A stretch of DNA of 64,000 nt from Rhodobacterales bacterium RIFCSPHIGHO2_02_FULL_62_130 (GCA_001828855.1 MHZT01000001.1:186001-250000); one strand, 5' to 3'; shown: positions 9,789 through 18,634, counted from the first letter of the stretch. The notes: generated by a model from the letters alone, not told the origin. A program made the numbers and translations.

Positions 9789-10627
9789 CGGGCCTTGCGG
9801 ATGCGCGCGCGCTCGGCATCGACAGCGGCGCCAAGAAGGACCGCATAGGCCGAGACATAAAGCCACATCAGCAAAGCCACCACCGCTCCGATGGACCCGT
9901 AAACGCGGTTGTAAGAGGGGAAATTCGCCAGATAGAGCATAAAGCCGCGTGTGGCCAAAACCCACAGGATCACTGCCACCAGTAACCCCCATGTCAGCAA
10001 GGGCGGGTGACGCTTGCTGTGGTTCGGCCCAAGCCGGTAGGCCAGACCGATCGACAACACCGCCGCCGCAACCCCAAGCGCAAGGTTTGAATTGGCCAGC
10101 GCGCGGGTGGCGTATTGGTCCAGCGGCAACAGATCCACCGCCAAGGGCAGGATCACCGCCATCACCAAGACCGCCAGCACCATCCCCACCATCACAAAGG
10201 TCAGCACAATCGCGCGCAACTGGTGCCAATGCCCCGAGCGGTTCGGCAGATGGTGGATGGCGTTCAACCCCCGGATCAGCGCCGCAACACCCGCCCGCGC
10301 CGACCACAGGGCCAGAGTGGTCGACAGAACCGTGGTCAGCCCCAGATTCCCCGTGTTCACCGCCAGCAAGGATTCCACCTGCCCCGAAATCAGCGTGAAT
10401 GCCTCGGGCGGAAGAAATCCACGTAACAGCGCCACTTCCTGCCGGATCACCGCAGGGTCATAGATGAACCCCCAGATCGCAATAACCGCCGCCGCCCCCG
10501 GAAAGATTGCCAGAAAGGCATAGAACGCCACACCGGCTGCGATCAGGTCCAGCTCGGCCTTTTCGATCCGGCGGTAGAAATGCCAGCCGGCAGCGATCAC
10601 ATTCGGAGGGAGGGGCAAAAACCGCAT
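9782..10627 (-). CDS. YihY/BrkB family inner-membrane protein
   Basis: A 281-residue polytopic membrane protein of the YihY/virulence factor BrkB family (formerly misnamed ribonuclease BN). Seen: N-terminal WHFYRRIEKAELDLIAAGVAFYAFLAIFP, several hydrophobic helices and the family-typical LWMYVSAYAVLLGAAVDAE-like C-terminus (here LMWLYVSAYAVLLGA). The start MRFLPLPP at 10627 fits relatives; the frame stays open to 10681, next to repeat B. Substrate and mechanism of the family are not settled. Its 3' end overlaps tamB. Confidence 0.88.
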   Translation of the reverse strand: MRFLPLPPNVIAAGWHFYRRIEKAELDLIAAGVAFYAFLAIFPGAAAVIAIWGFIYDPAVIRQEVALLRGFLPPEAFTLISGQVESLLAVNTGNLGLTTVLSTTLALWSARAGVAALIRGLNAIHHLPNRSGHWHQLRAIVLTFVMVGMVLAVLVMAVILPLAVDLLPLDQYATRALANSNLALGVAAAVLSIGLAYRLGPNHSKRHPPLLTWGLLVAVILWVLATRGFMLYLANFPSYNRVYGSIGAVVALLMWLYVSAYAVLLGAAVDAERARIRKARQ

Positions 10628-10679
10628 GGGTGACAGGATGGGCGAACTGCACCAGCGGAGCAAGTGGCTCTCGGCTGCC

Positions 10680-10848
10680 AAAGGTGCGTGAAATCACGCA
10701 CCCTACCCTTCATCCTGAAAGGTTCCGCCATCCTCTCTGCAAAAATATCCCCGCCGGAGGCATGCTTCATCGGCGGCGGGTGCCTCCGGCGGGAGTATTT
10801 GGACCAAGATGAATGCCAAGGGTAGGGTGCGTGATTTCACGCACCTTG
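10680..10848. repeat. Composite inverted-repeat element B (about 170 bp)
   Basis: Same organisation as element A: outer palindrome ggtgcgtgaaatcacgcacc (10683-10702) followed by ctaccc, partner gggta + palindrome ggtgcgtgatttcacgcacc (10826-10845), and between them two inverted inner arms (10731-10761 ending ccccgccggaggc; 10782-10812 starting gcctccggcgggagtattt). The inner arms are in the opposite order to element A. It lies between the 5' end of the YihY-like gene and the 3' end of tag. Confidence 0.85.
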
Positions 10849-10862
10849 TGGGCGCGGCAGGG

Positions 10863-11447
10863 TCAGGGTTGGCCGTAGCGGTGGCAGGTGGCGACATGGT
10901 CATTCACCAGCCCCGCGGCCTGCATGAAGGCGTAGGTGATGGTGGGGCCAACAAATTTGAAGCCCTCGGCCTTGAGTGATTTTGACAGGCGGCGGGCGGT
11001 TTCGGTTTCGGCGGGGATTTCGGACCGGCTGGCGGGGGCGCTGATCTGGGGGCTGTGGTTGACATGGGACCAGATAAAGTCGGCAAAGCCTTGGCGGGCT
11101 TCGAGACGCAAATAGGCTTTGGCACCTGCGATGGTCGCCTCGATCTTGCCGCGGTGGCGGATGATTCCGGGATCGCCCAGCAGGCGCAGGATTTCGGCTT
11201 CGCCCCATGTGGCGATGGTTTCGGGGTGAAAGCCCTTGAAGGCCGTGCGGAAGGTTTCCCGGCGGCGCAGGATGGTGATCCAGCTAAGCCCCGCCTGAAA
11301 GGATTCAAGAATCAGGCATTCCCACAGCGCGCGGGGGTCATGCTCGGGGCGGCCCCATTCGGTGTCGTGATAAGCGGTATAAAGCGGATCGGTGCCGCAC
11401 CACGCGCAGCGGGGCAGATCGGGTAGGGGCAGATCGGGGTGGGGCAT
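10863..11447 (-). CDS. tag: DNA-3-methyladenine glycosylase I
   Basis: A 194-residue base-excision repair glycosylase that removes 3-methyladenine from alkylated DNA. The protein starts MPHPDLPLPDLPRCAWC. Zinc-site residues of the Tag family are visible: the N-terminal Cys of RCAWCGTDP, the His of YHDTEWG, and the C-terminal His and Cys of DHVATCHRY. Also seen: ECLILESFQAGLSWITILRRR, typical of the helix-hairpin-helix core, and GPTITYAFMQAAGLVNDH. Length matches E. coli Tag (187). The start at 11447 was preferred over 11474 because it gives the family N-terminus. Confidence 0.95.
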   Translation of the reverse strand: MPHPDLPLPDLPRCAWCGTDPLYTAYHDTEWGRPEHDPRALWECLILESFQAGLSWITILRRRETFRTAFKGFHPETIATWGEAEILRLLGDPGIIRHRGKIEATIAGAKAYLRLEARQGFADFIWSHVNHSPQISAPASRSEIPAETETARRLSKSLKAEGFKFVGPTITYAFMQAAGLVNDHVATCHRYGQP

Positions 11448-11559
11448 CGGGGAAATCCGTCGAATACGTGGCAAATGCCGATCTTTACCGCGCCTTTACC
11501 TGTGTGGCCACATTCTGTTCGCGCGGGTCGGGGGTGAGTCTGGCCATGGGGGCGGTGTG

Positions 11560-12399
11560 ATGGTGCCAGAGCGGAAGAAACCACGGATGGACGGGGTGGC
11601 GGGGCTTGCCAGCCCGTTGGGCGTTGCGATCTCGGAAGGCGATCGGGCGGTGATGGGGATGGTGCAGGCCGCGATTGAAACGCGGCGGCTGCGGCTTGCC
11701 TATCAGCCGGTGGTGCTGTCGCGCGATCCGGCGCGGGTGGCATTTCACGAAGGGCTGATGCGGGTGCTTGACCCAGCGGGGCGGGTGATTCCCGCCAAGG
11801 ATTTCATGGGCGCGGTCGAGGGCCACGAGATTGGCCGCGAAATTGACTGTGCCGCGCTGGAAATGGGCCTTGGTGCGCTTGCGCGGCATCCGGCGTTGCG
11901 GCTTTCGATCAACATGTCGGCGCGGTCTATCGGCTATCCGCGTTGGATGAAGGTGCTGCGGCGGGGGCTGGTTGCAAGCCCGACGGTGGCCGAGCGGTTG
12001 ATTCTCGAGATCACCGAAGCCTCGGCCATGCTGGTGCCGGAAATCGTGGTCGCCTTTATGGAGGAGTTGCAGCGCGAAGGCATCGCCTTTGCTTTGGACG
12101 ATTTCGGGTCCGGCTATACGGCGATTCGGTATTTCAAGGATTTCTTCTTTGATATCCTGAAGATCGACGGTCAGTTTGTGCGCGGGATCGAACGGGATGC
12201 CGATAACCGTGCGTTGACGGCCGCGTTGTTGTCCATCGGGCAGCATTTCCAGATGTTCACCGTGGCCGAAGCCGTGGAAACGGTGGCCGAGGCGGAGTGT
12301 CTGCGCGCGATGGGGGTAGACTGCCAGCAGGGCTATCTGTTTGGCGCGCCCACGTTGAAACCGGATTTCGCCGCCGCTGCGTTGCGGAAAAGCGCCTGA
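11560..12399 (+). CDS. Stand-alone EAL-domain cyclic-di-GMP phosphodiesterase
   Basis: A 279-residue protein that is nearly all EAL domain, predicted to hydrolyse c-di-GMP to pGpG. Catalytic residues look complete: E-G-L-M-R (variant of ExLxR), the Asn of SINMSARS, EITEAS, DDFGSG, the Lys of ILKIDGQFV, the Glu of VAEAVET and CQQGYLFGAP. There is no GGDEF partner and no membrane or sensory domain; only about 35 residues precede the domain. The start at 11560 (MVPERKKPRMDG) is uncertain; 11587 is an alternative. It faces tag across 112 bases. Confidence 0.88.
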   Translation: MVPERKKPRMDGVAGLASPLGVAISEGDRAVMGMVQAAIETRRLRLAYQPVVLSRDPARVAFHEGLMRVLDPAGRVIPAKDFMGAVEGHEIGREIDCAALEMGLGALARHPALRLSINMSARSIGYPRWMKVLRRGLVASPTVAERLILEITEASAMLVPEIVVAFMEELQREGIAFALDDFGSGYTAIRYFKDFFFDILKIDGQFVRGIERDADNRALTAALLSIGQHFQMFTVAEAVETVAEAECLRAMGVDCQQGYLFGAPTLKPDFAAAALRKSA

Positions 12400-12522
12400 G
12401 TTGCCCCTGCGTCAATCAGGCCATGCAGGAAAACTTGCTTTTCAGATGCGGCCCGCCTAGGGCATGCTGCAAGGCGGCGAAGGCGGGCCTTCGCGCGGGT
12501 AGCTTGGGAGAGGGCGCAAGAT

Positions 12523-13698
12523 ATGACCAATGTCGTAATCGTTTCGGCGGCACGGACCGCAGTGGGCAGCTTTAACGGGGCTTTTGCCGCCACTCCGGCG
12601 CATGAGCTTGGCGCGGCCGTGATCGAGGCGGTTGTCGCCCGTGCAGGCATCGACAAGGCCGAGGTTTCGGAAACCATTCTGGGGCAGGTGCTGACCGCCG
12701 GTCAGGGCCAGAACCCCGCGCGTCAGGCGCATGTGCGCGCTGGCCTGCCGATCGAGGCATCGGCCTGGACTGTGAACCAGGTCTGCGGCTCGGGCCTGCG
12801 GACGGTTGCCTTGGGCGCGCAGCATATCCAGCTGGGCGATGCGGCGATTGTGGTCGCGGGCGGTCAGGAAAGCATGTCGCTTTCGACGCATGTCGCGCAT
12901 CTGCGCGCAGGCCAGAAGATGGGCGATCTGAACTTCATCGACTCGATGATCCGCGACGGTCTTTGGGATGCCTTCAACGGCTATCACATGGGGATCACGG
13001 CGGAGAACGTCGCCACCAAATGGCAGATCTCGCGCGAGGTGCAGGACGCTTTCGCCGTCGCCAGCCAGAACAAGGCCGAAGCCGCGCAGAAGGCAGGCAA
13101 GTTCGCGGATGAGATCGTTCCCTTTGTCATCAAGACCCGCAAGGGCGATGTGACGGTTTCGGCCGATGAATATATCCGCCACGGTGCCACGATTGATGCG
13201 ATGACCAAGCTGCGCCCTGCCTTCACCAAGGAAGGCTCGGTCACGGCGGGCAACGCTTCGGGTCTGAACGATGGGGCGGCGGCGCTGCTGCTGATGTCGG
13301 AAGCCGAGGCTGCGCGCCGCGGGCTGACGCCGCTGGCACGGATTGCGTCTTATGCGACGGCGGGTGTTGATCCGGCGCTGATGGGTTCGGGTCCGATTCC
13401 GGCCAGCCGCAAGGCGCTGGAAAAGGCGGGCTGGAAGGTTGGCGATCTGGATCTGGTCGAAGCGAACGAAGCCTTTGCCGCGCAGGCCTGCGCTGTGAAT
13501 CAGGACATGGGCTGGGACCCGTCGATTGTGAACGTGAACGGCGGCGCGATTGCCATCGGCCACCCGATCGGCGCTTCGGGCGCACGTATCCTGAACACGC
13601 TGCTGTTCGAACTGGCCCGTCGTGGCGGCAAGAAGGGTCTGGCGACCCTGTGCATCGGCGGCGGTATGGGCGTGGCCCTGACCATCGAACGCGCATAA
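12523..13698 (+). CDS. phaA: Acetyl-CoA C-acetyltransferase (beta-ketothiolase)
   Basis: A 391-residue biosynthetic thiolase that condenses two acetyl-CoA to acetoacetyl-CoA, the first step of polyhydroxybutyrate synthesis. Catalytic residues: Cys88 in VNQVCGSG, the His of [13 protein letters not shown] and the Cys of [15 protein letters not shown] is also typical. A purine-rich ribosome site (gggagagggc) precedes the ATG. phaB follows after 108 bases that contain an inverted repeat and a terminator-like hairpin. Naming is by phaB linkage; thiolases of other pathways look alike. Confidence 0.93.
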   Translation: MTNVVIVSAARTAVGSFNGAFAATPAHELGAAVIEAVVARAGIDKAEVSETILGQVLTAGQGQNPARQAHVRAGLPIEASAWTVNQVCGSGLRTVALGAQHIQLGDAAIVVAGGQESMSLSTHVAHLRAGQKMGDLNFIDSMIRDGLWDAFNGYHMGITAENVATKWQISREVQDAFAVASQNKAEAAQKAGKFADEIVPFVIKTRKGDVTVSADEYIRHGATIDAMTKLRPAFTKEGSVTAGNASGLNDGAAALLLMSEAEAARRGLTPLARIASYATAGVDPALMGSGPIPASRKALEKAGWKVGDLDLVEANEAFAAQACAVNQDMGWDPSIVNVNGGAIAIGHPIGASGARILNTLLFELARRGGKKGLATLCIGGGMGVALTIERA

Positions 13699-13707
13699 GT
13701 CAGCGAC

Positions 13708-13728
13708 ATTTTGCTGCAAATGCAAAAT
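13708..13728. promoter_or_regulatory. Inverted repeat ATTTTGC-N7-GCAAAAT, possible operator
   Basis: Perfect 7-base arms (13708-13714, 13722-13728) around tgcaaat, just after the phaA stop and before a terminator-like hairpin. The TGC/GCA-rich content resembles sites reported for the PHB regulator PhaR in related bacteria. That comparison is from memory and inferential; AT-rich symmetry in otherwise high-GC DNA is what is actually seen. Confidence 0.45.
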
Positions 13729-13730
13729 AT

Positions 13731-13764
13731 GGGGCGCAATATTATTGCGCCCCGTTTTCTCTTT
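13731..13764 (+). terminator. Rho-independent terminator-like hairpin between phaA and phaB
   Basis: Ten-base perfect stem ggggcgcaat / attgcgcccc with a 3-base loop, followed by gttttctcttt. It would end or attenuate transcripts from phaA before phaB, giving phaA and phaB different mRNA levels or requiring a separate phaB promoter downstream. Confidence 0.8.
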
Positions 13765-13806
13765 AGGTAACAGTATTTCAAAGCATAGCTCTTGGAGGAG
13801 AATGGA

Positions 13807-14532
13807 ATGTCGAAGGTTGCACTGGTAACGGGTGGTTCGCGCGGGATTGGCGCGGCGATTTCGGTGGCGTTGAAGGCGGCGGGCTATACCGTGGCCGCAA
13901 ACTATGCCGGCAATGACGAGGCGGCTGCCGCCTTCACCCAAGAAACCGGCATTGCGACCTATAAGTGGTCGGTCGCGGATTATGACGCCTGCGCCGCCGG
14001 GATCGCAAAGGTTGAGGCTGAACTTGGTCCGGTGGCGGTTCTTGTGAACAACGCTGGCATCACCCGTGATGCGATGTTCCACAAGATGACCCCGCAGGCG
14101 TGGAAAGAAGTCATCGACACCAACCTTTCCGGCCTGTTCAACATGACCCATCCGCTGTGGTCGGGGATGCGTGACCGCAAGTTTGGCCGCGTGATCAACA
14201 TTTCCTCGATCAACGGGCAAAAGGGGCAGGCGGGGCAGGTGAACTATTCCGCCGCCAAGTCGGGCGATCTGGGCTTTACCAAGGCGCTGGCCGCCGAAGG
14301 CGCACGCGCAGGCATCACCGTGAACGCGATCTGCCCCGGCTATATCGGCACGGATATGGTGCGTGCGATTGATGAAAAAGTGCTGAACGAACGCATCATC
14401 CCGCAGATTCCGGTCGGCCGTCTGGGCGAGCCTTCGGAAATCGCGCGGATCGTGACCTTCCTTGCTTCGGACGATGCGGGCTTTATCACCGGCTCGACCA
14501 TCTCGGCCAACGGCGGGCAGTTCGTCGTGTAA
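13807..14532 (+). CDS. phaB: Acetoacetyl-CoA reductase (NADPH)
   Basis: A 241-residue short-chain dehydrogenase that reduces acetoacetyl-CoA to (R)-3-hydroxybutyryl-CoA for PHB synthesis. Seen: nucleotide-binding TGGSRGIG at the N-terminus, NNAG, catalytic Ser in NISSINGQKGQ, and Tyr/Lys in YSAAK; the C-terminus is ITGSTISANGGQFV. The start at 13807 is set by the ribosome site ggaggag. The methionine-free start MSK is typical, and the upstream in-frame ATG at 13801 lies too close to that site. It forms the PHB precursor pair with phaA; the polymerase gene is not in the window. Confidence 0.94.
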   Translation: MSKVALVTGGSRGIGAAISVALKAAGYTVAANYAGNDEAAAAFTQETGIATYKWSVADYDACAAGIAKVEAELGPVAVLVNNAGITRDAMFHKMTPQAWKEVIDTNLSGLFNMTHPLWSGMRDRKFGRVINISSINGQKGQAGQVNYSAAKSGDLGFTKALAAEGARAGITVNAICPGYIGTDMVRAIDEKVLNERIIPQIPVGRLGEPSEIARIVTFLASDDAGFITGSTISANGGQFVV

Positions 14533-14560
14533 GGGTAGGGTGCGTGATCTCACGCACCTT
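14533..14560. repeat. Single outer palindrome of the composite repeat family
   Basis: gggta followed by the palindrome ggtgcgtgatctcacgcacc (14539-14558) starts directly at the phaB stop codon. It is the same unit as the right end of elements A and B but stands alone, without inner arms. Confidence 0.8.
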
Positions 14561-14581
14561 TCGCGCTGATTTCAAAGGTCC

Positions 14582-14605
14582 GGCCCGATGGGGTCGGGCC
14601 TTTTT
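14582..14605 (+). terminator. Rho-independent terminator after phaB
   Basis: Stem ggcccga / tcgggcc with a 5-base loop, followed immediately by ttttt. It lies 50 bases after phaB and before the EamA gene, a classic intrinsic terminator. Confidence 0.9.
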
Positions 14606-14656
14606 GCTTGCCGTGTGGGCAGTTGCGCGCCATTCATGCCGCCAACAGGAGGCCCC

Positions 14657-15520
14657 ATGACCCGCCGCAAAGCCACTTTGACCGGATTTTCCGCAGTTTT
14701 GCTGTGGGCGCTGCTGGCGCTGTTCACGGTTGGCACCGCCCCCGTCCCGCCGTTCCTTTTGAACGCGCTGTGTTTTGGCATTGGCGGGGTGTTGGGGCTG
14801 GTCTGGCTGGCGGTCAGCGGGGGGCTGTCCGCATTGCGCGGCGTGGGGTGGAAGGTTTATGCCTTTGGCACCATTGCGCTTTTTGGCTATCACGCACTGT
14901 ATTTCAGTGCGCTACGCATGGCCCCTGCTGCCGAGGCCAGCCTGATTGCCTATCTGTGGCCGCTGTTCATCGTGCTGCTGTCGGGGATGCTGCCGGGGGA
15001 AAAGCTGCGCCCGCTGCATCTGATCGGGGCGGGACTGGCCTTTGCGGGCGCGGCGCTGATCGTGCTGCGGGGTGGGGCGAGCTTTCAGGCCGATGCGCTG
15101 CCGGGCTTGGGGCTGGCGTTTCTGTGCGCGATCACTTGGGCGGTTTATTCGGTGGCGTCGCGGGCTTGGGGGGCCGTACCGACGGCGGCGGTGGTGGTTT
15201 ACTGTCTGGCCACGGCGGTGCTGTCGGCGGGGGTGCATCTGCTGGTCGAAGATACGCTGTGGCCCGTGACAACCGCAGGCTGGGCCAGCGTGATCGGCCT
15301 TGGCCTTGGCCCCGTGGGGCTGGCGTTTTTCACATGGGATGTGGGGATGAAGCGGGGCGATATTCAGCTTTTGGGGGTGGCGTCCTATGCCGCGCCGCTG
15401 CTGTCTACGCTGGCGTTGATATTTGCGGGGCGGGCCGTTGCCACACCCACGCTTTTGGTTGCTGCTATCCTGATCACGGGCGGGGCCGTGTTGGCCGCCC
15501 GTGCCAGTTTGACAAAATAA
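14657..15520 (+). CDS. EamA/DMT-family exporter (YddG-like)
   Basis: A 287-residue inner-membrane transporter with about ten hydrophobic segments in two EamA repeats. The ATG at 14657 follows a strong ribosome site (acaggaggcccc). Typical segments include YFSALRMAPAAEASLIAYLWPLF and FFTWDVGMKRGDIQLLGVASYAAPLLSTL; the latter strongly resembles YddG-type aromatic amino acid exporters. Substrate is inferred only by that likeness. The gene stands alone after the phaB terminator, convergent with the YdcH-like gene. Confidence 0.85.
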   Translation: MTRRKATLTGFSAVLLWALLALFTVGTAPVPPFLLNALCFGIGGVLGLVWLAVSGGLSALRGVGWKVYAFGTIALFGYHALYFSALRMAPAAEASLIAYLWPLFIVLLSGMLPGEKLRPLHLIGAGLAFAGAALIVLRGGASFQADALPGLGLAFLCAITWAVYSVASRAWGAVPTAAVVVYCLATAVLSAGVHLLVEDTLWPVTTAGWASVIGLGLGPVGLAFFTWDVGMKRGDIQLLGVASYAAPLLSTLALIFAGRAVATPTLLVAAILITGGAVLAARASLTK

Positions 15521-15525
15521 GACGC

Positions 15526-15693
15526 TTAGGCGTCAGTCAGGCGGGTGATTTCCTCTTTCAGTTTCAGCTTTTGCTTCTTGAGGTCTGCGATGTGCTGGTC
15601 GTTCGTTCCGGGCGCGCGTTGGGCCTGTTCCACCAATTCCGACAGATGTTCGTGCTTTTTCTTCAACTCGACGATGTGGGAAGCGACGGTCAT
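15526..15693 (-). CDS. YdcH family small protein (DUF465)
   Basis: A 55-residue charged helical protein (MTVASHIVELKKKHEHLSELVEQ...) ending KEEITRLTDA, preceded by a good ribosome site (caggaggag). Sequence and size match the DUF465/YdcH family, small coiled-coil proteins of unknown role that are very common in alphaproteobacteria. The longer open frame upstream of this ATG is not supported. Confidence 0.85.
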   Translation of the reverse strand: MTVASHIVELKKKHEHLSELVEQAQRAPGTNDQHIADLKKQKLKLKEEITRLTDA

Positions 15694-15783
15694 GCAGTTC
15701 TCCTCCTGACGGTTTCGAATAGGGTGATTGCAGCACAAGTCTTGAGTCGTGTCACGCAATGTTCGCGAAACTGTCACGACAAT

Positions 15784-16545
15784 TCAGCTAAACTCTGCCG
15801 AAAGATCGGCGCCATTCCGCAGGACGTCGTTGGCGCGGGGGGTATAGCTTTCGCGGTCGCCGTCATGGGCGGGGCCGTCGTGGATGACGAAGGGGGCGAG
15901 CAGGCGGAAGGCTCCGCGTCCCGTTTTGCGTGCGCGCAGGATGATCCGCAGGGCAGGCTTGCCCGCGCGCGGCGTCAGCGGCAGCACCGAGGCCGAGCCG
16001 AGTTTGGTTCCCATCGCCGCCAGCACTTGCGGAAGGCCATCCGCGCCGCAGATCAGCGTCAGCCAGCCACCGGGGGCAAGGCGGCGGGTGGCGGCCTGCA
16101 CCCAAACCGCCAGCGGGGTTTCGATCTGCAGGGCGGTGGCGCGGGCGGCAATCGGCGAGGGGGTGCCGCCGCGCGGATAATAGGGCGGGTTGGCGATCAC
16201 ATGGTCGAAATCATGGCGCAGCGCGCGCGGCATATCGGCCAGATCGCCGGTTTCCACCTGCAGGGCGATGCCGTTCTCGGTCGCGTTGCGGGCGGCCAGC
16301 GCGGCATAGGCGGGTTGCAGTTCCAGCCCCGAAAGCCGCAAATCCGGCACGCGGGTGGCAAGGCACAGGATCGCCGCCCCGACGCCGCAGCCCAGTTCAA
16401 GCACGGATTGGCCGGATCGCGCGGGGCAGGCGGCGGCCAGCAGCACCGGATCGGTGGCGGCACGATAGCCTTTGATCGGCTGCCACAGGTGCAACCGCCC
16501 GCACAGGAATTTATCGCGGCTTAGATCGGCATCGGCGAACATCAC
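15784..16545 (-). CDS. tRNA1(Val) (adenine37-N6)-methyltransferase-like protein
   Basis: A 253-residue class I SAM-dependent methyltransferase. Seen: RDKFLCGRLHLWQPIKGYRAATDPVLLAAACPA, typical of the TrmN6/YfiC group; SAM motif I VLELGCGVGAA; the N6-adenine motif NPPYYP. The C-terminal RLLAPFVIHD also fits. E. coli YfiC modifies A37 of tRNA-Val1; the alphaproteobacterial relatives are assumed to act on tRNA too. The start overlaps the stop of the upstream DUF2007 gene by 3 bases (16543-16545 within 16542-16545), so the two are coupled. Confidence 0.82.
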   Translation of the reverse strand: MMFADADLSRDKFLCGRLHLWQPIKGYRAATDPVLLAAACPARSGQSVLELGCGVGAAILCLATRVPDLRLSGLELQPAYAALAARNATENGIALQVETGDLADMPRALRHDFDHVIANPPYYPRGGTPSPIAARATALQIETPLAVWVQAATRRLAPGGWLTLICGADGLPQVLAAMGTKLGSASVLPLTPRAGKPALRIILRARKTGRGAFRLLAPFVIHDGPAHDGDRESYTPRANDVLRNGADLSAEFS

Positions 16546-16757
16546 AGCCCGTCCGGTATGGCATTGTCGGCGATCACGCTGCGGGCGATGAAATGGTCGC
16601 GGTCGGCCACCATCAGGCGGCGCGGGAAGATGCCGATCGAGCCTTCAAAGATGCTCATGTGGACGTCCATGACAAAGCTGTCTATACCCTCGCCCGACAG
16701 CAGGGCTTGGGCAAAGGCGATCACGGTGGGGTCGTTGGTCTTTAGCAGCAGCTTCAT
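16542..16757 (-). CDS. DUF2007 family small protein
   Basis: A 71-residue protein beginning MKLLLKTNDPTVIAFAQALL, with SGEGIDSFVMDVHMS and RRLMVADRD. This is the layout of DUF2007 (putative signal-transducing, PII-like fold). Cellular role unknown. It is the first gene of a two-gene unit with the tRNA methyltransferase-like gene and is divergent from the polyprenyl synthase gene. Confidence 0.8.
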   Translation of the reverse strand: MKLLLKTNDPTVIAFAQALLSGEGIDSFVMDVHMSIFEGSIGIFPRRLMVADRDHFIARSVIADNAIPDGL

Positions 16758-16809
16758 GGGGTTAGTTTCGCGGGGTTTTGCGCCCGTGTCGAGACCGGAA
16801 GGAACGGGG

Positions 16810-17811
16810 ATGAGCTTGGACGAGGCCGCACAGAAACCGCATGACCGTTTGGCCGCCTATCTGGCGGATGATATGGAGGCGGTCAACGTCACAATCCGCG
16901 AGCGGATGGCCAGCAAACACGCCCCCCGCATCCCGCAAGTGACGGCGCATCTGGTCGAGGCGGGGGGCAAGCGGTTGCGCCCGATGCTGGTGCTGGCGGC
17001 GGCGCGAATCTGTGGCTATGGCGGCCCCTACCATGTGCATCTGGCCGCGACGGTCGAGTTTATCCACACCGCGACCCTGTTGCATGATGATGTGGTGGAT
17101 GAAAGCACGCGGCGGCGGGGGCGGCCTACCGCGAACCTGTTGTGGGACAACAAATCTTCGGTGCTGGTGGGCGATTACCTGTTCGCCCGCGCCTTTCAGT
17201 TGATGGTCGAGCCGGGCAATATGCGGGTGCTGGACATTCTGGCCAATGCCAGTGCGACGATTGCCGAGGGCGAGGTGCTGCAACTGACCGCCGCACAGGA
17301 TCTGGCGACGACCGAGGACATCTATCTGCAAGTCGTGCGCGGCAAGACGGCGGCGCTGTTTTCGGCGGCGACGGAATCGGGTGCGGTGATCGCGGGCGCG
17401 TCGGATGCGGCGGTGCGGGCGCTGTTCACCTATGGCGATGCCTTGGGGATTGCGTTCCAGATCGTCGATGACCTGCTGGATTACGGCGGGTCGGCGGCGG
17501 CGATTGGCAAGAACACCGGCGATGATTTCCGCGAACGCAAGCTGACGTTGCCAGTCATCAAGGCGGTGGCCAAGGCTGATGCCGAAGAACGCGCCTTCTG
17601 GGTGCGGGTGATCGAAAAGGGCCAGCAAGCCGAGGGCGATCTGGAGCAGGCGATGGCGTTGATGGCGCGGCATGGTGCGATGGAGGCGGCGCGGGCGGAT
17701 GCGCTGGCTTGGGCGCAGGTCGCGCGTGATGCTTTGGCGGTGCTTCCCGATCATCCCTTGCGCGGGATGCTGGACGATCTGGCGGCCTATGTGGTGGCGC
17801 GGATCAACTGA
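16810..17811 (+). CDS. ddsA: Long-chain polyprenyl diphosphate synthase (decaprenyl/octaprenyl type)
   Basis: A 333-residue trans-isoprenyl synthase that makes the ubiquinone side chain from FPP/GGPP and IPP. Seen: KRLRPMLV, first Asp-rich motif [33 protein letters not shown], second Asp-rich motif [10 protein letters not shown], and K-L-T-L-P. Rhodobacterales make UQ-10, so decaprenyl is likely; chain length cannot be read reliably. The start at 16810 ([14 protein letters not shown], after gaacggggatg) gives normal length. It is convergent with ispE with an 8-base overlap; both are isoprenoid genes. Confidence 0.9.
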   Translation: MSLDEAAQKPHDRLAAYLADDMEAVNVTIRERMASKHAPRIPQVTAHLVEAGGKRLRPMLVLAAARICGYGGPYHVHLAATVEFIHTATLLHDDVVDESTRRRGRPTANLLWDNKSSVLVGDYLFARAFQLMVEPGNMRVLDILANASATIAEGEVLQLTAAQDLATTEDIYLQVVRGKTAALFSAATESGAVIAGASDAAVRALFTYGDALGIAFQIVDDLLDYGGSAAAIGKNTGDDFRERKLTLPVIKAVAKADAEERAFWVRVIEKGQQAEGDLEQAMALMARHGAMEAARADALAWAQVARDALAVLPDHPLRGMLDDLAAYVVARIN

Positions 17812-18634
17812 TCAGGCGCGAAGGCGTTATCCACCAGTCGGGGTGGGCGGCGTTCAGGCTGTTGGCGGCGGCGCGGGTTTCGGCGGCGGTGGCGAACAGG
17901 CCGAAACAGGTGGCCCCCGAACCTGACATGCGGGCCAAGAGGCAGCCGCTTTGCACGGCGATGGCGGTTTTGACGGTGGCGATCACGGGGGCCAGCGTGA
18001 TGGCGGGCGGCTCCAGATCATTGCGCTGATCCGTCAGCCAAGCGGCCAGCGCCGTCGCATCGGCAAAGCGGGGCGGTTCGGGCAGGGGCGGATTGGTCTT
18101 GTAGGCCAGCGCGCGGAACACGGCAGGGGTTGGCACACCGACGCGCGGATTGACCAGCAGGATATGGGTTTCGGGCAGGGGGGGCAGCGGGGTCAGCACC
18201 TCGCCCACACCCTGCATCCGCAGGGTTTGGCCCGACAGGCAGACCGGCACATCTGCCCCCAGCGCCAGCACGGTTGCCGGATCGGGCAGCGGCAGGTTCC
18301 ACAGCCGCGACAGCGCGCGCAGGGTGGCTGCGGCATCGGCAGAGCCGCCGCCAATGCCCGAGGCTACCGGCAGGTGTTTTTCCAGCGTGATGGCCGCACC
18401 CATACGCCCCATAGCGCGGGCGGCGCGCAGCACAAGGTTGTCGTCGGTGACGGGTAGCAGGGCGGCTTGCGGGCCGGAGATGGTCAGCGCAAGCCGATCT
18501 GCGGCGGTGCATGTGATGACATCGCCCGCATCGGCAAAGGCAACAAGGCTATCCAGCAGGTGATAGCCGTCTGGCCGTTGTCCTGTCACATGCAGGCACA
18601 GGTTGATCTTGGCGAAAGCGGTCTCAGTTATCAT
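17804..18634 (-). CDS. ispE: 4-(cytidine 5'-diphospho)-2-C-methyl-D-erythritol kinase
   Basis: A 276-residue GHMP kinase of the MEP isoprenoid pathway that phosphorylates CDP-methylerythritol. Seen: [20 protein letters not shown] at the N-terminus with the Lys-Asn pair, the glycine-rich ATP motif [25 protein letters not shown], and the C-terminal [13 protein letters not shown]. Length is typical. The start lies inside the 3' end of the TPR gene (11-base overlap), so the two are cotranscribed and probably coupled. Confidence 0.95.
   Translation of the reverse strand: MITETAFAKINLCLHVTGQRPDGYHLLDSLVAFADAGDVITCTAADRLALTISGPQAALLPVTDDNLVLRAARAMGRMGAAITLEKHLPVASGIGGGSADAAATLRALSRLWNLPLPDPATVLALGADVPVCLSGQTLRMQGVGEVLTPLPPLPETHILLVNPRVGVPTPAVFRALAYKTNPPLPEPPRFADATALAAWLTDQRNDLEPPAITLAPVIATVKTAIAVQSGCLLARMSGSGATCFGLFATAAETRAAANSLNAAHPDWWITPSRLIS

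Noticed and set aside
6927-10307. Open frame of 1126 codons antisense to tamB
   Set aside because: It is Arg/Pro/His-rich with no domain, and the opposite strand carries clear TamB features. In high-GC DNA with strong codon bias such frames stay open by chance.
12477-12494. Hairpin gcgaagg/ccttcgc in the phaA leader as a riboswitch
   Set aside because: A 7-base GC hairpin is expected by chance here, and no conserved riboswitch core was seen.
14608-16524. Open frame of 638 codons crossing the EamA, YdcH and methyltransferase genes
   Set aside because: It spans three convincing genes on both strands in other frames and has no coherent domain.
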